This document shows positions 47,553 through 57,302 of a DNA stretch of 64,000 nucleotides, one piece after another. How positions within the stretch are numbered: position 1 is the stretch's first letter; each line of letters opens with the position of its first letter. A program made the position numbers and the translations under genes. Below the pieces are notes generated by a model, which did no database searches, was not told the origin of the DNA, and saw only the letters and a program-made list of their open reading frames with translations. Source of the stretch: Psychrobacter immobilis (lineage in GTDB: Bacteria > Pseudomonadota > Gammaproteobacteria > Pseudomonadales > Moraxellaceae); assembly GCF_904846185.1 (NCBI RefSeq), contig NZ_CAJGZQ010000006.1, positions 1 through 64,000 on the forward strand. Direction: 5' to 3'.

Positions 47553-47734
47553 TGCGCGTATTCTCCTTTTGCTCACCCAATCTATTAGCTCAATGACTTG
47601 GTTATGCAAATTGGTATTATGTGGATGATGCTCACTCAAATTAATGCTGCCAAGTTTACATTTTTTAAATCAACTTATGTTGCTTTATCAAGGATTATAT
47701 ATACATTCCATTACATAATACATAGGTTTTGCCT

Positions 47735-48751
47735 TTAGCGTCCCCATATCGGCGAGCGCACGACTCCGCCCATCTTACTGCCAATGGCATAGCTTGTATT
47801 ACCAGATAATGAGTGAATGACCAAGCTGCCGCCATTTTGACCACCCACTTGTGAAAGCTTTGTCGGATAAATAGCATACTGTGCAGATGGTGACAGACGC
47901 GCTGGTTCATCAAGTCCAGTCTCTGCTAGATTGGTGATTTGCCCAGTACTCAGGGTCATAACGGCGGCCTTACGACCGTTGAGATACGCTAACTGCTGAC
48001 CGTCTGCACTGAGTTGAGGACTCGCGACATAGCCACTAGTCGGCATAGGCGTCGCATTGCCAGTGGCAAAGTCATAGCGATATATGCTTGGGCGTCCAGC
48101 ACGGACCTTATCACTAGTATAGACAAAGCTTTTGCCATCAGACGCATAGCTTGGCTGTACTTCTGTACTTGATAATGTCGTCAGTTGCCGAGTATTGCCA
48201 TCGCTGAGACGTATCTCATAGATATCAGCATTGCCACCGACAGTTGAGCTATATAGGAGTTTTTGACCATCAGGTGAGAACGACGCTGACATATTGCTGC
48301 CTTCAGCATTTACCACAAGGTTGCGGATGTTGCTTTTGCGATCATAGATATAAATCTTAGGATGCTGGCGCGGCGCTTGTTTACTATATGCCAGCAGTTG
48401 CCCATCAGCTGACCACGCTGGCGCATAAATATAACCATTAAGCTGATCGATTAACTGACGATCACTACCATCAGGACGAATGCTATAAAGCGTCGATATC
48501 TTTGCAGCTCCGATGCCTTGCTCCTCGACATAGGCAATGCGCCCTTGCCGATCTATCGCTGACATTCGCGCCGTTAGTGGATTGCTCGCACTCATATGTT
48601 TAGCAGGTGCTTGCATCGTTTTAGACATCGTTTTAGACATCGTACTAGGCAAGGTCTGACACCCCGTCAACAGAATAAAAGTCGTTAGTGCGGTGATATT
48701 ACTTATCATTCGTATATTGACGGATGATTTTGATACAAGCATTTTTGACAT
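47735..48751 (-). CDS. TolB-like beta-propeller lipoprotein
   Basis: Started at ATG 48751; a further ATG at 48709 (MISNITALTTF) would place the lipobox (LLTGC) at the usual distance, so the exact start is open. The 339-aa protein has a linker with duplicated SKTM units. Five or more WD40-like PD40 blades follow, such as YAPAWSADGQLLAYSKQAPR, SASFSPDGQKLLYSS and PSYASDGKSFVYTSDK. It resembles TolB but is separate from a tol-pal operon and lacks the TolB N-terminal domain. It probably binds partners in the periplasm. A 16-bp tandem array lies in front of it. Confidence 0.75.
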   Translation of the reverse strand: MSKMLVSKSSVNIRMISNITALTTFILLTGCQTLPSTMSKTMSKTMQAPAKHMSASNPLTARMSAIDRQGRIAYVEEQGIGAAKISTLYSIRPDGSDRQLIDQLNGYIYAPAWSADGQLLAYSKQAPRQHPKIYIYDRKSNIRNLVVNAEGSNMSASFSPDGQKLLYSSTVGGNADIYEIRLSDGNTRQLTTLSSTEVQPSYASDGKSFVYTSDKVRAGRPSIYRYDFATGNATPMPTSGYVASPQLSADGQQLAYLNGRKAAVMTLSTGQITNLAETGLDEPARLSPSAQYAIYPTKLSQVGGQNGGSLVIHSLSGNTSYAIGSKMGGVVRSPIWGR

Positions 48752-48946
48752 AAAATAACGTCCAATAAAGTGTTGATTATTGCGTACTGAGAATCTTAAC
48801 AATTAAGGCTAAAAGATTGAGCGCACTAAGGCATTTTAGCCGACATACTTTACTTAATAGCAAATGACAGTGTAGCGTAAACCATGCCAAATTTTGGACA
48901 AAAAAATACCCCACTAGATAGTGAGGTACTTTTAAAACTACATCTA

Positions 48947-49074
48947 ACTTTTATAGAACATTACTTTTATAGAACATTACTTTTATAGAACATTACTTTT
49001 ATAGAACATTACTTTTATAGAACATTACTTTTATAGAACATTACTTTTATAGAACATTACTTTTATAGAACATT
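48947..49074. repeat. Tandem array, eight perfect 16-bp units
   Basis: ACTTTTATAGAACATT is repeated exactly eight times, ending with a degenerate partial unit (GCTTTTAG). It lies downstream of the META-domain gene and about 200 bases upstream of the TolB-like gene, both on the minus strand. On that strand each unit contains TATAAA, a fair -10 element. Perfect identity indicates recent slippage, so copy number should vary between strains. Confidence 0.95.
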
Positions 49075-49117
49075 GCTTTTAGCAAATACTATTTAAAAAC
49101 TATCTGTAATGATTGAA

Positions 49118-49606
49118 TTATTTAGAAACGGCTTTGAAATGGGCAACTTGATTGCTATTGGTAATGGTCAAAATAGGGGTGTTATTGGCATTTTTACTGA
49201 TGCTATATTTACCTTGTACGGTCGCTAAAGTCGCAGTATCAAAACTTGCTTGTGGCTCAGGGCATGCCATCATAGTAGATAAAACGTTGCCTAATACGAC
49301 ATTGCCATTCACAACCTTGTAGTCAGCGCCCATGTTATTACAGGTGTTCATAAAGGTCACACGGTCACTACCGCTATCTTTGAAGAACTTTAGCGTTAAT
49401 GGCTTCGCTGGATCAAAGAACAATTGGCTAACTTTATCGCCATTGCTGCGTTTTGCGTCAACGAGCTGCCAATCATATGCTTGTAGCGTATTAGAATTAA
49501 TTGGTTGAGTCACTGGCGCTGTTACGCTAGAGGTGGTTTGGCAACCAGCAGCCAATGTACCTACCGCAAGCGTTGCTGCCATCATCATTTTAGTCATGTT
49601 TTTCAT
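49118..49606 (-). CDS. META-domain lipoprotein (HslJ-like)
   Basis: Started at ATG 49606 (MKNMTKMMMAATLAVG) with AGAGGAG upstream; the longer frame adds 18 residues. The lipobox is LAAGCQTT. The META domain has YDWQLVDAKRSNGDKV, FMNTCNNMGADYKV and LGNVLSTMMACPEP, with two Cys that may pair. Related HslJ proteins are envelope stress proteins; the specific role here is unknown. Confidence 0.82.
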   Translation of the reverse strand: MKNMTKMMMAATLAVGTLAAGCQTTSSVTAPVTQPINSNTLQAYDWQLVDAKRSNGDKVSQLFFDPAKPLTLKFFKDSGSDRVTFMNTCNNMGADYKVVNGNVVLGNVLSTMMACPEPQASFDTATLATVQGKYSISKNANNTPILTITNSNQVAHFKAVSK

Positions 49607-49918
49607 ATAAGCTCCTCTAGTGGTTTTTTTAAAATAAGAAATAGCTCTTATCCTAAACATTCGTTTTTATTATGATTAATTTACTGTTTTATTCATTACT
49701 CTCAACAATGCGGTCATTATGCACAACTGGAGCTTAACTGTCATTATAGATTGAGTGTATGATTACCCTGTTATTTGTTGCGCTCTATAGTCTTTTTGCT
49801 AACCTCTATTGTTAGACAGTACATTAACTGCTAACACTTTTTCTATAACTTCTTGAATATACCCTGAAAACCGACAGTTTCTCGTTAAAATTACCGTTTT
49901 ACTCATTTATGCTAGGCA
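49607..49918. other. Spacer without genes
   Basis: About 310 bp, AT-rich, between the lipase foldase and META genes. No gene, RNA or terminator that I can support; it should hold the META gene promoter. Confidence 0.35.
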
Positions 49919-51031
49919 TTACTCTAGATTGGCGAGGTTCTGTTGTTGCAAAGCAGCATAGCCTACCAAACGTTTGCGTTCAGCCTCACTAAATAGCTGC
50001 TGTTCGATTTGATTGATTTGGGTTTGTGCTTGCGTTTTATCTGCACTTTGACTTAATAAGCGCTGTTTTTGGGCTTGATATTGGTCGAAACGTTGAGCAA
50101 AGTTAGCATCTTCTGCATCGACTTGCGCGAGGCGTGTGGCGGCTGGAGCACCTACCAGATCACGACGCATGTTATACAATTCCTGAGCCGTTGCCCCTTT
50201 TGCTTGCATCTGTTTTGTGCGATTCATCAGCTCGTTCAGGTTGGCTTGCTGGGTGATACCGGCTTTGAGCGCATTATCCGGCATACGGCTTATATAGTTC
50301 TGCCGCGTTGCCTCTTTTTGCACATCGTTTAGCTGCTGGTTTTGGTTAATTCTGACCATCTCCATACTATAATTATCATACTCCTCTTCTGCACCAAAGA
50401 AGGCGATAATGGTTTCTTTAGTAAAATACTGCTGACGCAACTTGGCTACATCTTGCTTTTGCTGAGCGACGACATTTAGATCCAGCTCACCGCTTTTTGC
50501 CGCTTGTAATTGCAGATTGCCATAACGTTCTTCTATTTCAGAAATGGCTTTAAGATAGGTAATATATTGGTCAAATATAGTGACCGCTTGACTAGCGGCT
50601 GGCTCTGGCGTGTGGTGACGAATATAGCTTTCAACACGGGCATAAATAACCGCTTCATCTTCTTCACCCAGCGCCGACAAAAAATAATCGAATAAACGCC
50701 GTAGACCTTCAGTGACGACCAACTGCTTATTTTCATCAATGATGATTTCGCCGTCAATTTGCGTGCCTTGTAATGAGCGCGGCAAACGCTCCAATCCAGT
50801 GACAAATAGAGACTGGTTTTGGGCGGTAGTTGTTTGCACTACTTGGCCATTATCCAGCGCAGTTGATAGAGTAGCATCAGCCTCACTAGCGAGAGCACTG
50901 GATACTGGTTGCGCTGTAGCCATACGTGTATTATCAGGTTTGAACCACATAATCACCGCCGCCGTTATGGCTATGCTAACCACGGCGATTATAACTATTG
51001 GTAGATAGGCTGGGCGGCGATTATTCGACAT
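49919..51031 (-). CDS. lifO: Lipase-specific foldase
   Basis: A 370-aa protein anchored by one N-terminal helix (IVIIAVVSIAITAAVIMW), followed by a Thr/Ala/Gln-rich linker and a long helical domain that wraps around the lipase. Visible signatures are TGLERLPRSLQGTQIDGEI (the RXXFDY-like region is not well conserved, reading LRRLFDYFLSALGE) and a C-terminal helix with FSEAERKRLVGY. It folds the lipase in the periplasm before secretion. It is encoded about 90 bases downstream of the lipase, in the usual order. Confidence 0.85.
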   Translation of the reverse strand: MSNNRRPAYLPIVIIAVVSIAITAAVIMWFKPDNTRMATAQPVSSALASEADATLSTALDNGQVVQTTTAQNQSLFVTGLERLPRSLQGTQIDGEIIIDENKQLVVTEGLRRLFDYFLSALGEEDEAVIYARVESYIRHHTPEPAASQAVTIFDQYITYLKAISEIEERYGNLQLQAAKSGELDLNVVAQQKQDVAKLRQQYFTKETIIAFFGAEEEYDNYSMEMVRINQNQQLNDVQKEATRQNYISRMPDNALKAGITQQANLNELMNRTKQMQAKGATAQELYNMRRDLVGAPAATRLAQVDAEDANFAQRFDQYQAQKQRLLSQSADKTQAQTQINQIEQQLFSEAERKRLVGYAALQQQNLANLE

Positions 51032-51060
51032 AAATGAGGGTTCTTTTTACAAATCAGCTT

Positions 51061-51140
51061 AAAGGCTTATGTTTTTAAAAGCGTATGTTTTTAAAAGCGT
51101 ATGTTATTAAAAGCTTACATTATTAAAGGTTAGCGTTTTT
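51061..51140. repeat. Five imperfect 16-bp repeats at the lipase 3' end
   Basis: Units of the form AAAAGCGTATGTTTTT occur five times in a row; the last unit covers the final codons of the lipase gene. The repeat was therefore probably copied outward from the gene end. The unit length equals that of the array at 48947, but the sequence differs. Confidence 0.75.
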
Positions 51141-52199
51141 AAGACGATTGACCTGAGTACGGTAGATGGATTTTGGTTCAGAATCGCCCCATGCCGTTAG
51201 ACCCAATACTTGATCGGCTGAATCCAAATGGTTCATTCTATAATTATCCCGAATCACATAACCAAGACGACTTGAGCAAGCAGACACCAACCCATCATTA
51301 GACTCGCCTGCAAACGGTACGCTCGTTGCTGCCAATAAATAATCACTAGGATCCAGTGCGCTTGTTATCTGCCCAACCCCGCTGAACGAATAGTATTTAA
51401 TGCCATTGACAGCAGTACTGGTCGGCTGACCACAATAGTTTTTTGGCATTGCCGCGGGAAATTTGGCATTGAACTTAGCAGCACCATCAGTTGATAAAGC
51501 CACGAGCGCTTGCCAGCCATCTTGCTCTTGTATCTCTTTAAAACTGATACCTGAACCAACGTCTGTAAAGCCACCAATCAAATTGAACACGCCTGAGACT
51601 AGCTGTGTTGTGACGTTGGATGGATTCCCTGTGGTGTTGTTTGGCTCAAGGGTGTTTTTGACAAAATCTGCCGTTTTTGAACCTTGTTCTGGGCTTGATA
51701 CTGCCGTAACTGATGCGACATATTTTGGCGCGACGCCAGCGACATAGCGAATATCTATACCGCCTTGACTATGTCCAAATAAATTGACTTTAGGCTCACC
51801 TGAAATGGCAGTGATGGTTTTGACTTGTTGTAGCAGTTGCTCTCCGCGAATCTCACTGTTATTGACGGCTGACGTTTTGGTGGTATATACCTCTGAGCCG
51901 CCTTTCATCAACTCTTGAGGAATGCCATTGAAGTAATCGATAACCCCAAACAAGTTAGTGAAGCCGCCAAGACCATGTGCCATAACAATTGGGTATTTTG
52001 TATCAGTATGATTTGACGTCCAATATTTGTTGCTGACCAGCTTACATCCGGTTGAATTGGCGCAATTATAGTATTGACCAGCAGCTTGAGCCGAGGTGGT
52101 TTGTAGAGCCATTAAAAGTACACCGGCACTGATAACACCAAGTGAGGGGAGAAATGCGCTAGGCGTGAAAGCCGAAGCTAGAGAAGATTTTAGCGTCAT
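51123..52199 (-). CDS. Secreted triacylglycerol lipase
   Basis: Started at ATG 52199 with AAGGACG upstream; the longest frame adds 39 residues. The signal peptide ends TTSAQAAG. The alpha/beta-hydrolase core has IVMAHGLGGFTNLFG (oxyanion hole), NLFGHSQGGIDIRY (nucleophile Ser), the acid in FAGESNDGLV and the His in YRMNHLDSADQ. Two Cys pairs are likely. This is a family I lipase like those of Pseudomonas and Acinetobacter, exported by the type II pathway with help of the foldase encoded next to it. It hydrolyses long-chain triglycerides outside the cell. Confidence 0.92.
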   Translation of the reverse strand: MTLKSSLASAFTPSAFLPSLGVISAGVLLMALQTTSAQAAGQYYNCANSTGCKLVSNKYWTSNHTDTKYPIVMAHGLGGFTNLFGVIDYFNGIPQELMKGGSEVYTTKTSAVNNSEIRGEQLLQQVKTITAISGEPKVNLFGHSQGGIDIRYVAGVAPKYVASVTAVSSPEQGSKTADFVKNTLEPNNTTGNPSNVTTQLVSGVFNLIGGFTDVGSGISFKEIQEQDGWQALVALSTDGAAKFNAKFPAAMPKNYCGQPTSTAVNGIKYYSFSGVGQITSALDPSDYLLAATSVPFAGESNDGLVSACSSRLGYVIRDNYRMNHLDSADQVLGLTAWGDSEPKSIYRTQVNRLKNANL

Positions 52200-52387
52200 A
52201 ATAACGTCCTTGTTATCATTAATTTTGATTATCTTTACCTCATAATATCGGCAAAGATTGCTGCTAATTCCTTTAGCATGCAAAATTACATTACTTATAT
52301 CTTCTGTAACATTCAACTAAATTGTCAAAATATGAATATATTATCGTGACTATAGGGTCACAACTGCCCTTACTTCGCTGTAAAGCA

Positions 52388-52409
52388 ATTATTATCAATA
52401 ATAATGATA
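52388..52409. promoter_or_regulatory. Fur-box-like palindrome
   Basis: ATTATTATCAATAATAATGATA between the lipase and map genes resembles a Fur site, made of NATWAT hexamers. The resemblance could be chance in AT-rich DNA. It would control the lipase, map, or both. Confidence 0.3.
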
Positions 52410-52494
52410 GGTTCACTATCACTTAACGTAAAACAGCGGCGTCTTCATTTATGTTATAATTCAAGCCATTAATTCCATAACTATAAGTAATATA

Positions 52495-53289
52495 ATGATG
52501 ACTAAAAAATCCCTTATCCAGTCCCCAGAAGCCATAGAAAAAATGCGCGTGGCCGGTAAACTTGCCAGTGATGTCCTTGTCATGCTCGATGAGCACGTTC
52601 GAGTTGGCATCAGTACCGAGGCACTTAACCAAATCGCCCATGACTATATCGTTAATGTGCAACAGGCTATTCCTGCACCGCTTAACTATAATGGCTTCCC
52701 AAAATCAATTTGCACCTCGATTAACCATGTGGTTTGTCATGGTATTCCAGCCGAAAACAAGCTACTCAAAGATGGTGACATCATCAATATCGATGTGACC
52801 GTGATAAAAGATGGTTACTATGGCGATACCTCAAAAATGTGGATCGTTGGTAACGGCTCTATCATGGCACAGCGTATCTGCAAAGTGGCACAAGACGCCC
52901 TATATGCTGGTATGAGTGTCGTCAAAAACGGTGCGCGTCTTGGTGATGTCGGTGCTGCTATCCAAGCAGTGGTCGAACCTGAACGTTTCAGTATCGTCCG
53001 CGAGTTCTGTGGTCACGGCATTAGCAATGAGTTTCACCATGAGCCGCAAGTCATGCACTATGGCAAAAAAGGTACAGGCTTTGAGCTAAAAACAGGCATG
53101 ACCTTTACCATCGAGCCGATGATTAACCAAGGTACATGGCAAACCAAGATTTTGCCTGATGAATGGACGGCGATTACTAAAGACCGTAAGCTGTCAGCAC
53201 AGTGGGAGCATACGATGGTCGTGACCGATAATGGCTGTGAGGTGTTTACCACTCGCCCTGAAGAAGATTTAAGTTTTTTGACCCAGTAA
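52495..53289 (+). CDS. map: Methionine aminopeptidase, type I
   Basis: A 264-aa enzyme that removes the initiator Met from nascent proteins in the cytoplasm. Metal ligands are visible in INIDVTVIKDGYYGDTSKMW (two Asp), EFCGHGISNEFHHEP (His), FTIEPMIN (Glu) and SAQWEHTMVV (Glu). NHVVCHGIP contains the conserved His. The length is typical. The gene is divergent from the lipase and is followed by a terminator at 53295. Confidence 0.95.
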   Translation: MMTKKSLIQSPEAIEKMRVAGKLASDVLVMLDEHVRVGISTEALNQIAHDYIVNVQQAIPAPLNYNGFPKSICTSINHVVCHGIPAENKLLKDGDIINIDVTVIKDGYYGDTSKMWIVGNGSIMAQRICKVAQDALYAGMSVVKNGARLGDVGAAIQAVVEPERFSIVREFCGHGISNEFHHEPQVMHYGKKGTGFELKTGMTFTIEPMINQGTWQTKILPDEWTAITKDRKLSAQWEHTMVVTDNGCEVFTTRPEEDLSFLTQ

Positions 53290-53294
53290 TATCA

Positions 53295-53322
53295 AAAAAG
53301 ATCGCCTAGGCGGTCTTTTTTT
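53295..53322 (+). terminator. map terminator
   Basis: AAAAGATCGCC and GGCGGTCTTTT form a tight hairpin with loop TA, followed by T8. Confidence 0.85.
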
Positions 53323-53504
53323 TGGCCAATAATTAGGTCATATTGAGTATTGTGCTCACCCGCTTTTTATCTTTATACTCTGATGACTTAATAAATTATA
53401 TTGGTAACTTATATTTGTGGCTTTTATCAGCTACCAGCACACTGGTGATTCTACGCTTTTCAGCTGAAACGTTTTATTTTTAAACTCTTAACGGGATAAC
53501 ACTC

Positions 53505-56267
53505 ATGTTTACTTGTGATGTCGCTTCTATCGATCTGACACCTTTACCTCTATTATCAAAGGATATAGCGACAAACGCGTCACTGCTAGCGGACACCCCT
53601 GTCACTGAAAAGTCGCTACTGGGTATTCCTCACTGGTTGACTCAAATTAATCAAGATATTAACCGTGCACTTGAACGCGGTGTCAATATTCGTCAATTGG
53701 TGGCGGCACGCTCTGGTGCGATCGACGAATTGCTGATTGCCTTGTTCAACTGGTTTGAGCTGGATAAAACAGATTTGGCTTTATTTGCCACAGGCGGTTA
53801 TGGTCGCGGCGAGCTGTCGCTTTATTCAGACATCGACATTTTATTGCTCTCCCCTGATGAGATTGGTGCTGATGCCAGTGGGAAAATAGATCGGTTGGTG
53901 GCGCTATTGTGGGATATCGGATTAGAGCCTGCTCTCTCGGTACGTAGTGTTAATGACGCTTTAGAGGCGTCGCTCGATCACACCATTGCCAGTGCACAGC
54001 TAGAAGCTCGGCTATTAATTGGTAATGAGGCTTTACAGGATGTGCCCGTTCAAATTGTCAATAAACAGTGGTCGCCACGTGAGTTTTTTGAAGTAAAAAT
54101 CGCAGAAGCTAAAGCGCGATACTTACAGCACAATGCCACCGAGTACAACCTTGAACCCAATATAAAAACCGCCCCTGGTGGTCTACGCGACATTCATATC
54201 ATCGGCTGGGTAACCAAACGCTATTTTCGAGTGGGTAAGCTGTATGACTTAGTACAACAAAACTTTTTGACTGAAAAAGAGTTCGATGAGCTGAATTTTG
54301 CAGAAGGTTATTTATGGCAAATACGTCATTATCTGCATGTATTGACTGGTCGCAACGAAAACAAGCTGCTGTTTGATTATCAGCGTGAAATTGCCCAGTT
54401 AATGGGTTATGAGACGCAGCCAGACGATCAGCCAAATGCCGCCGTCGAGCGTTTTATGCGCGACTATTATCGCTGTGCCATGCAGATATCGACGCTGTCT
54501 GAGATGCTGACCAATCACTACTACGAGACGATTATAGAGCCGCAGTTACCTGATGATGAGCGTCCAAAAAAGCAGCCAATCAATGCGCGCTTTAACCAAG
54601 TTGGTGACCAAATCGCCATGGCGCATCATCGGGTTTTTGCCCAGCATCCTGATGCTATCCTAGAGATGTTTTTACTGATGGGTCAGTACGGTATCAAAAA
54701 CGTGCGCACTCATACCTTGCGTGCGCTAAAAATCGCCGCGCGTGGCATCGATCAAGTCTACCGTGATAACCCCGCTCACCAAGCGCTCTTCTTAGCCAAT
54801 TTAAAAGAGCAGAATTATCTGTTTCATCGCCTGCGTGCCATGAATCGCTACGGCGTCTTAGGCAGCTACATTCCTGCGTTCGCCCAAGTGACGGGTCTGA
54901 TGCAATATGATTTATTTCACCGTTATACGGTTGATGCACATACCTTATTTTTAATTCGGATTTTGCATCGCTTCACCGACCCACGATTTTATGAAGATTT
55001 CCCACTGGTTAGCTCTATCTTTCAGCGTATCGAGCGCAAGGAAATCTTGGTACTGGCCGCCATGTTTCATGATATTGCCAAAGGTCGCGGTGGCAACCAT
55101 AGTGAGCTGGGTCAAACCGAGTCGACTGAATTTTGTTTGGCGCATGGTATGAGTCTGGCGGATGCCAACTTGGTTGGTTGGCTCACTCGCTATCACTTAT
55201 TGATGTCGATGACTGCTCAGAAAAAAGACATCTCAGATCCAGAAGTGGTCACTATTTTTGCCAATTTAGTCGGTAATGTCACCCACCTCAATCATTTATA
55301 TGTGCTCACTGTTGCGGATATGAATGCGACCAATCCACAGTTGTGGAACAGCTGGCGTGCCACATTAATGAAACAGTTATACTCACAAACTCGGCGCATT
55401 TTGCGCGCTGATATCGATGCACCTACTAATCGCCAAGATATGATCAGTGCCACACGTACCCAAGCCTTAGCGATGCTCGATAGTGTCAACAATCAACACA
55501 TGAATCGCGATGAAGTCTTGAGGCTATGGGATGATTTGGGTGATGAATATTTCTTGAGAGAAATTCCTGAAGACATCTTATGGCATACCGAAGCCATTTT
55601 GAACCATCCGCCGATTGGTCTTGCTTCTAATGCAGATAGCCCGCCATTGGTGGTATTACGTGAGCATCGTGAGTTGGCCCTTGATGCGGTACAGGTCTTT
55701 GTTTATACCCAAGATCAGACGAACCTGTTTGCAGTCACCATGGCTGTATTTGATCAAATGAACTTGGATGTTTTAGACGCCCGTATCATTACTGCTACCC
55801 GCGATTTTGCTTTGGACTCCTATGTACTGCTCGATCCCAGTGGCACATTATTGGTCGATGAGGACAGTCAACAAGAGCTCAAACAGCGCTTAATCAATGC
55901 TTTTAAAGACCCGACATTACTGAAACTTACCAATAAGCGCATACCGCGTCAGCTCAGACATTTTGAAGTGACCACGGTGATTAATTTTGAGTTTAATGAG
56001 GCTTCTGATCAGCATATTATGAGCTTAGAAACCCTTGATCAGCCGGGACTATTGGCAAGAGTAGGACAGGTGTTTTTGCAGGAGAAAATTGAGGTGCATG
56101 CGGCGCGTATCACCACTTTGGGCGAACGTGCAGAAGATATGTTTTATATCAGCGATCAAAATGATGAACCGCTATCTGCTGCTAGACTTGACGCACTACG
56201 ATCCGCCTTGATGGCAAGTCTCAGTATGCAAAGAGAGCAGCCTGCTGCTTACAGCAAATGTGATTGA
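53505..56267 (+). CDS. glnD: PII uridylyltransferase / uridylyl-removing enzyme
   Basis: A 920-aa bifunctional enzyme that uridylylates and de-uridylylates PII proteins in response to glutamine. Domains in order: nucleotidyltransferase (GGYGRGELSLYSDIDILLL, about residues 93-111), HD hydrolase (VLAAMFHDIAKGRGGNHSELG, about 513) and two C-terminal ACT domains (about 720 and 835; SLETLDQPGLLARVGQVF). Length is a little over the usual 860-900. Start ATG 53505 has an AACGGGAT site. The downstream dapC pairing is usual in this group. Confidence 0.95.
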   Translation: MFTCDVASIDLTPLPLLSKDIATNASLLADTPVTEKSLLGIPHWLTQINQDINRALERGVNIRQLVAARSGAIDELLIALFNWFELDKTDLALFATGGYGRGELSLYSDIDILLLSPDEIGADASGKIDRLVALLWDIGLEPALSVRSVNDALEASLDHTIASAQLEARLLIGNEALQDVPVQIVNKQWSPREFFEVKIAEAKARYLQHNATEYNLEPNIKTAPGGLRDIHIIGWVTKRYFRVGKLYDLVQQNFLTEKEFDELNFAEGYLWQIRHYLHVLTGRNENKLLFDYQREIAQLMGYETQPDDQPNAAVERFMRDYYRCAMQISTLSEMLTNHYYETIIEPQLPDDERPKKQPINARFNQVGDQIAMAHHRVFAQHPDAILEMFLLMGQYGIKNVRTHTLRALKIAARGIDQVYRDNPAHQALFLANLKEQNYLFHRLRAMNRYGVLGSYIPAFAQVTGLMQYDLFHRYTVDAHTLFLIRILHRFTDPRFYEDFPLVSSIFQRIERKEILVLAAMFHDIAKGRGGNHSELGQTESTEFCLAHGMSLADANLVGWLTRYHLLMSMTAQKKDISDPEVVTIFANLVGNVTHLNHLYVLTVADMNATNPQLWNSWRATLMKQLYSQTRRILRADIDAPTNRQDMISATRTQALAMLDSVNNQHMNRDEVLRLWDDLGDEYFLREIPEDILWHTEAILNHPPIGLASNADSPPLVVLREHRELALDAVQVFVYTQDQTNLFAVTMAVFDQMNLDVLDARIITATRDFALDSYVLLDPSGTLLVDEDSQQELKQRLINAFKDPTLLKLTNKRIPRQLRHFEVTTVINFEFNEASDQHIMSLETLDQPGLLARVGQVFLQEKIEVHAARITTLGERAEDMFYISDQNDEPLSAARLDALRSALMASLSMQREQPAAYSKCD

Positions 56268-56362
56268 ACAAATGGGCTTACAAGATAAGTCTAAGATAAA
56301 TACTCAGCGTGTATCATCCATTCATTGATGGCATGCTTTGTATTTTTTAACCCGTTAATATC

Positions 56363-56389
56363 AAAAGCACCTTTTATAAGGTGCTTTTA
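56363..56389. terminator. Bidirectional terminator between convergent genes
   Basis: AAAAGCACC and GGTGCTTTT pair around TTTTATAA; runs of T follow on both strands. It serves glnD and the 223-aa gene. Confidence 0.8.
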
Positions 56390-57045
56390 TATATCATTTC
56401 GCTAGCGTGCTCATTGAGCTCATCATCCGCAAGATCTGGTGGCAGAATCTCTGCTTCAATCTGTTTTTGCGTCAGTATTAAGCGCCCAGCGTTGACCTCT
56501 TTTTGCAGCAAACAATGTAAACTTGCTAAATGAAAATCTCTGCCAAAACACTCATAGATTTGTCTTAGAGAAATAGGCGATTTGGCATGCACATCGGGAT
56601 AAAGGCTGTCCTCTGCTAAGATAATCATCTCATTCAGTGCCTCTTCACGCATCAACTCATCTTTATCGATTTTACGTTGCAAGCTGTCTGCCATTCGACT
56701 TTTGGACGCGAGCATGGCCACAAAAATCACTGTCTGTAAAACAAATAAAGCAATATATTGCCATAAGGGCAGTAAAATACCGAGCTGATTGCTAAGCAAC
56801 ATCAGCACCATCGCAACGATCACGTAACTGACCAGTTGCCACAGTAACCACATCATCAAGCTGTTTTCACCGTACCAAAACATTTTTCGTTCTTTATGGC
56901 TAATTAATTGCTGGCGAGCTTGCCACCAGCTTTGCTCCCGCTGTTTTAATAGCTCGTACAATTTGGCTCGCTGTTGCGCATCATCAAAATTTTCATCTTG
57001 AATGTCTGTCGCGTTAAGATCATTAGTTTTTGAGATACTAGGCAT
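56374..57045 (-). CDS. Unknown protein with two membrane helices
   Basis: A 223-aa protein: a charged N-terminal helix (DDAQQRAKLYELLKQREQSW), two adjacent membrane helices (about residues 66-85 and 90-112), then a C-terminal cytoplasmic domain with ISLRQIYECFGRDFHLASLH. No signal peptide or enzyme motif. It converges with glnD and shares the terminator at 56363. It looks like a conserved genus-level protein; function unknown. Confidence 0.6.
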   Translation of the reverse strand: MPSISKTNDLNATDIQDENFDDAQQRAKLYELLKQREQSWWQARQQLISHKERKMFWYGENSLMMWLLWQLVSYVIVAMVLMLLSNQLGILLPLWQYIALFVLQTVIFVAMLASKSRMADSLQRKIDKDELMREEALNEMIILAEDSLYPDVHAKSPISLRQIYECFGRDFHLASLHCLLQKEVNAGRLILTQKQIEAEILPPDLADDELNEHASEMIYKSTL

Positions 57046-57302
57046 ATCAAATTATCCTCACCATAATCTATCATTAGGGCTGACAGCAGTTTTTTGTATT
57101 GTTATAAGTTATCAATTGATAAGCTTTTTTTAGGATTTTTAAATCTGTGACGGCTTCATTAGTTATTATAATTTATGGTTAAATAGCTAAGCAGCTTGAG
57201 CATGAGAAGTAAAAGACAAAAAATAAGAGAAGTGCTACACTGCTTAAATGTAATTTTTCTTTATAACTTTATTATTAATTGTCTATTATAGTTACCCTAC
57301 TT

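Noticed and set aside
48947..49074. CRISPR or iteron array
   Set aside because: Units are head-to-tail without spacers and without an adjacent replication gene; it is a simple tandem array.
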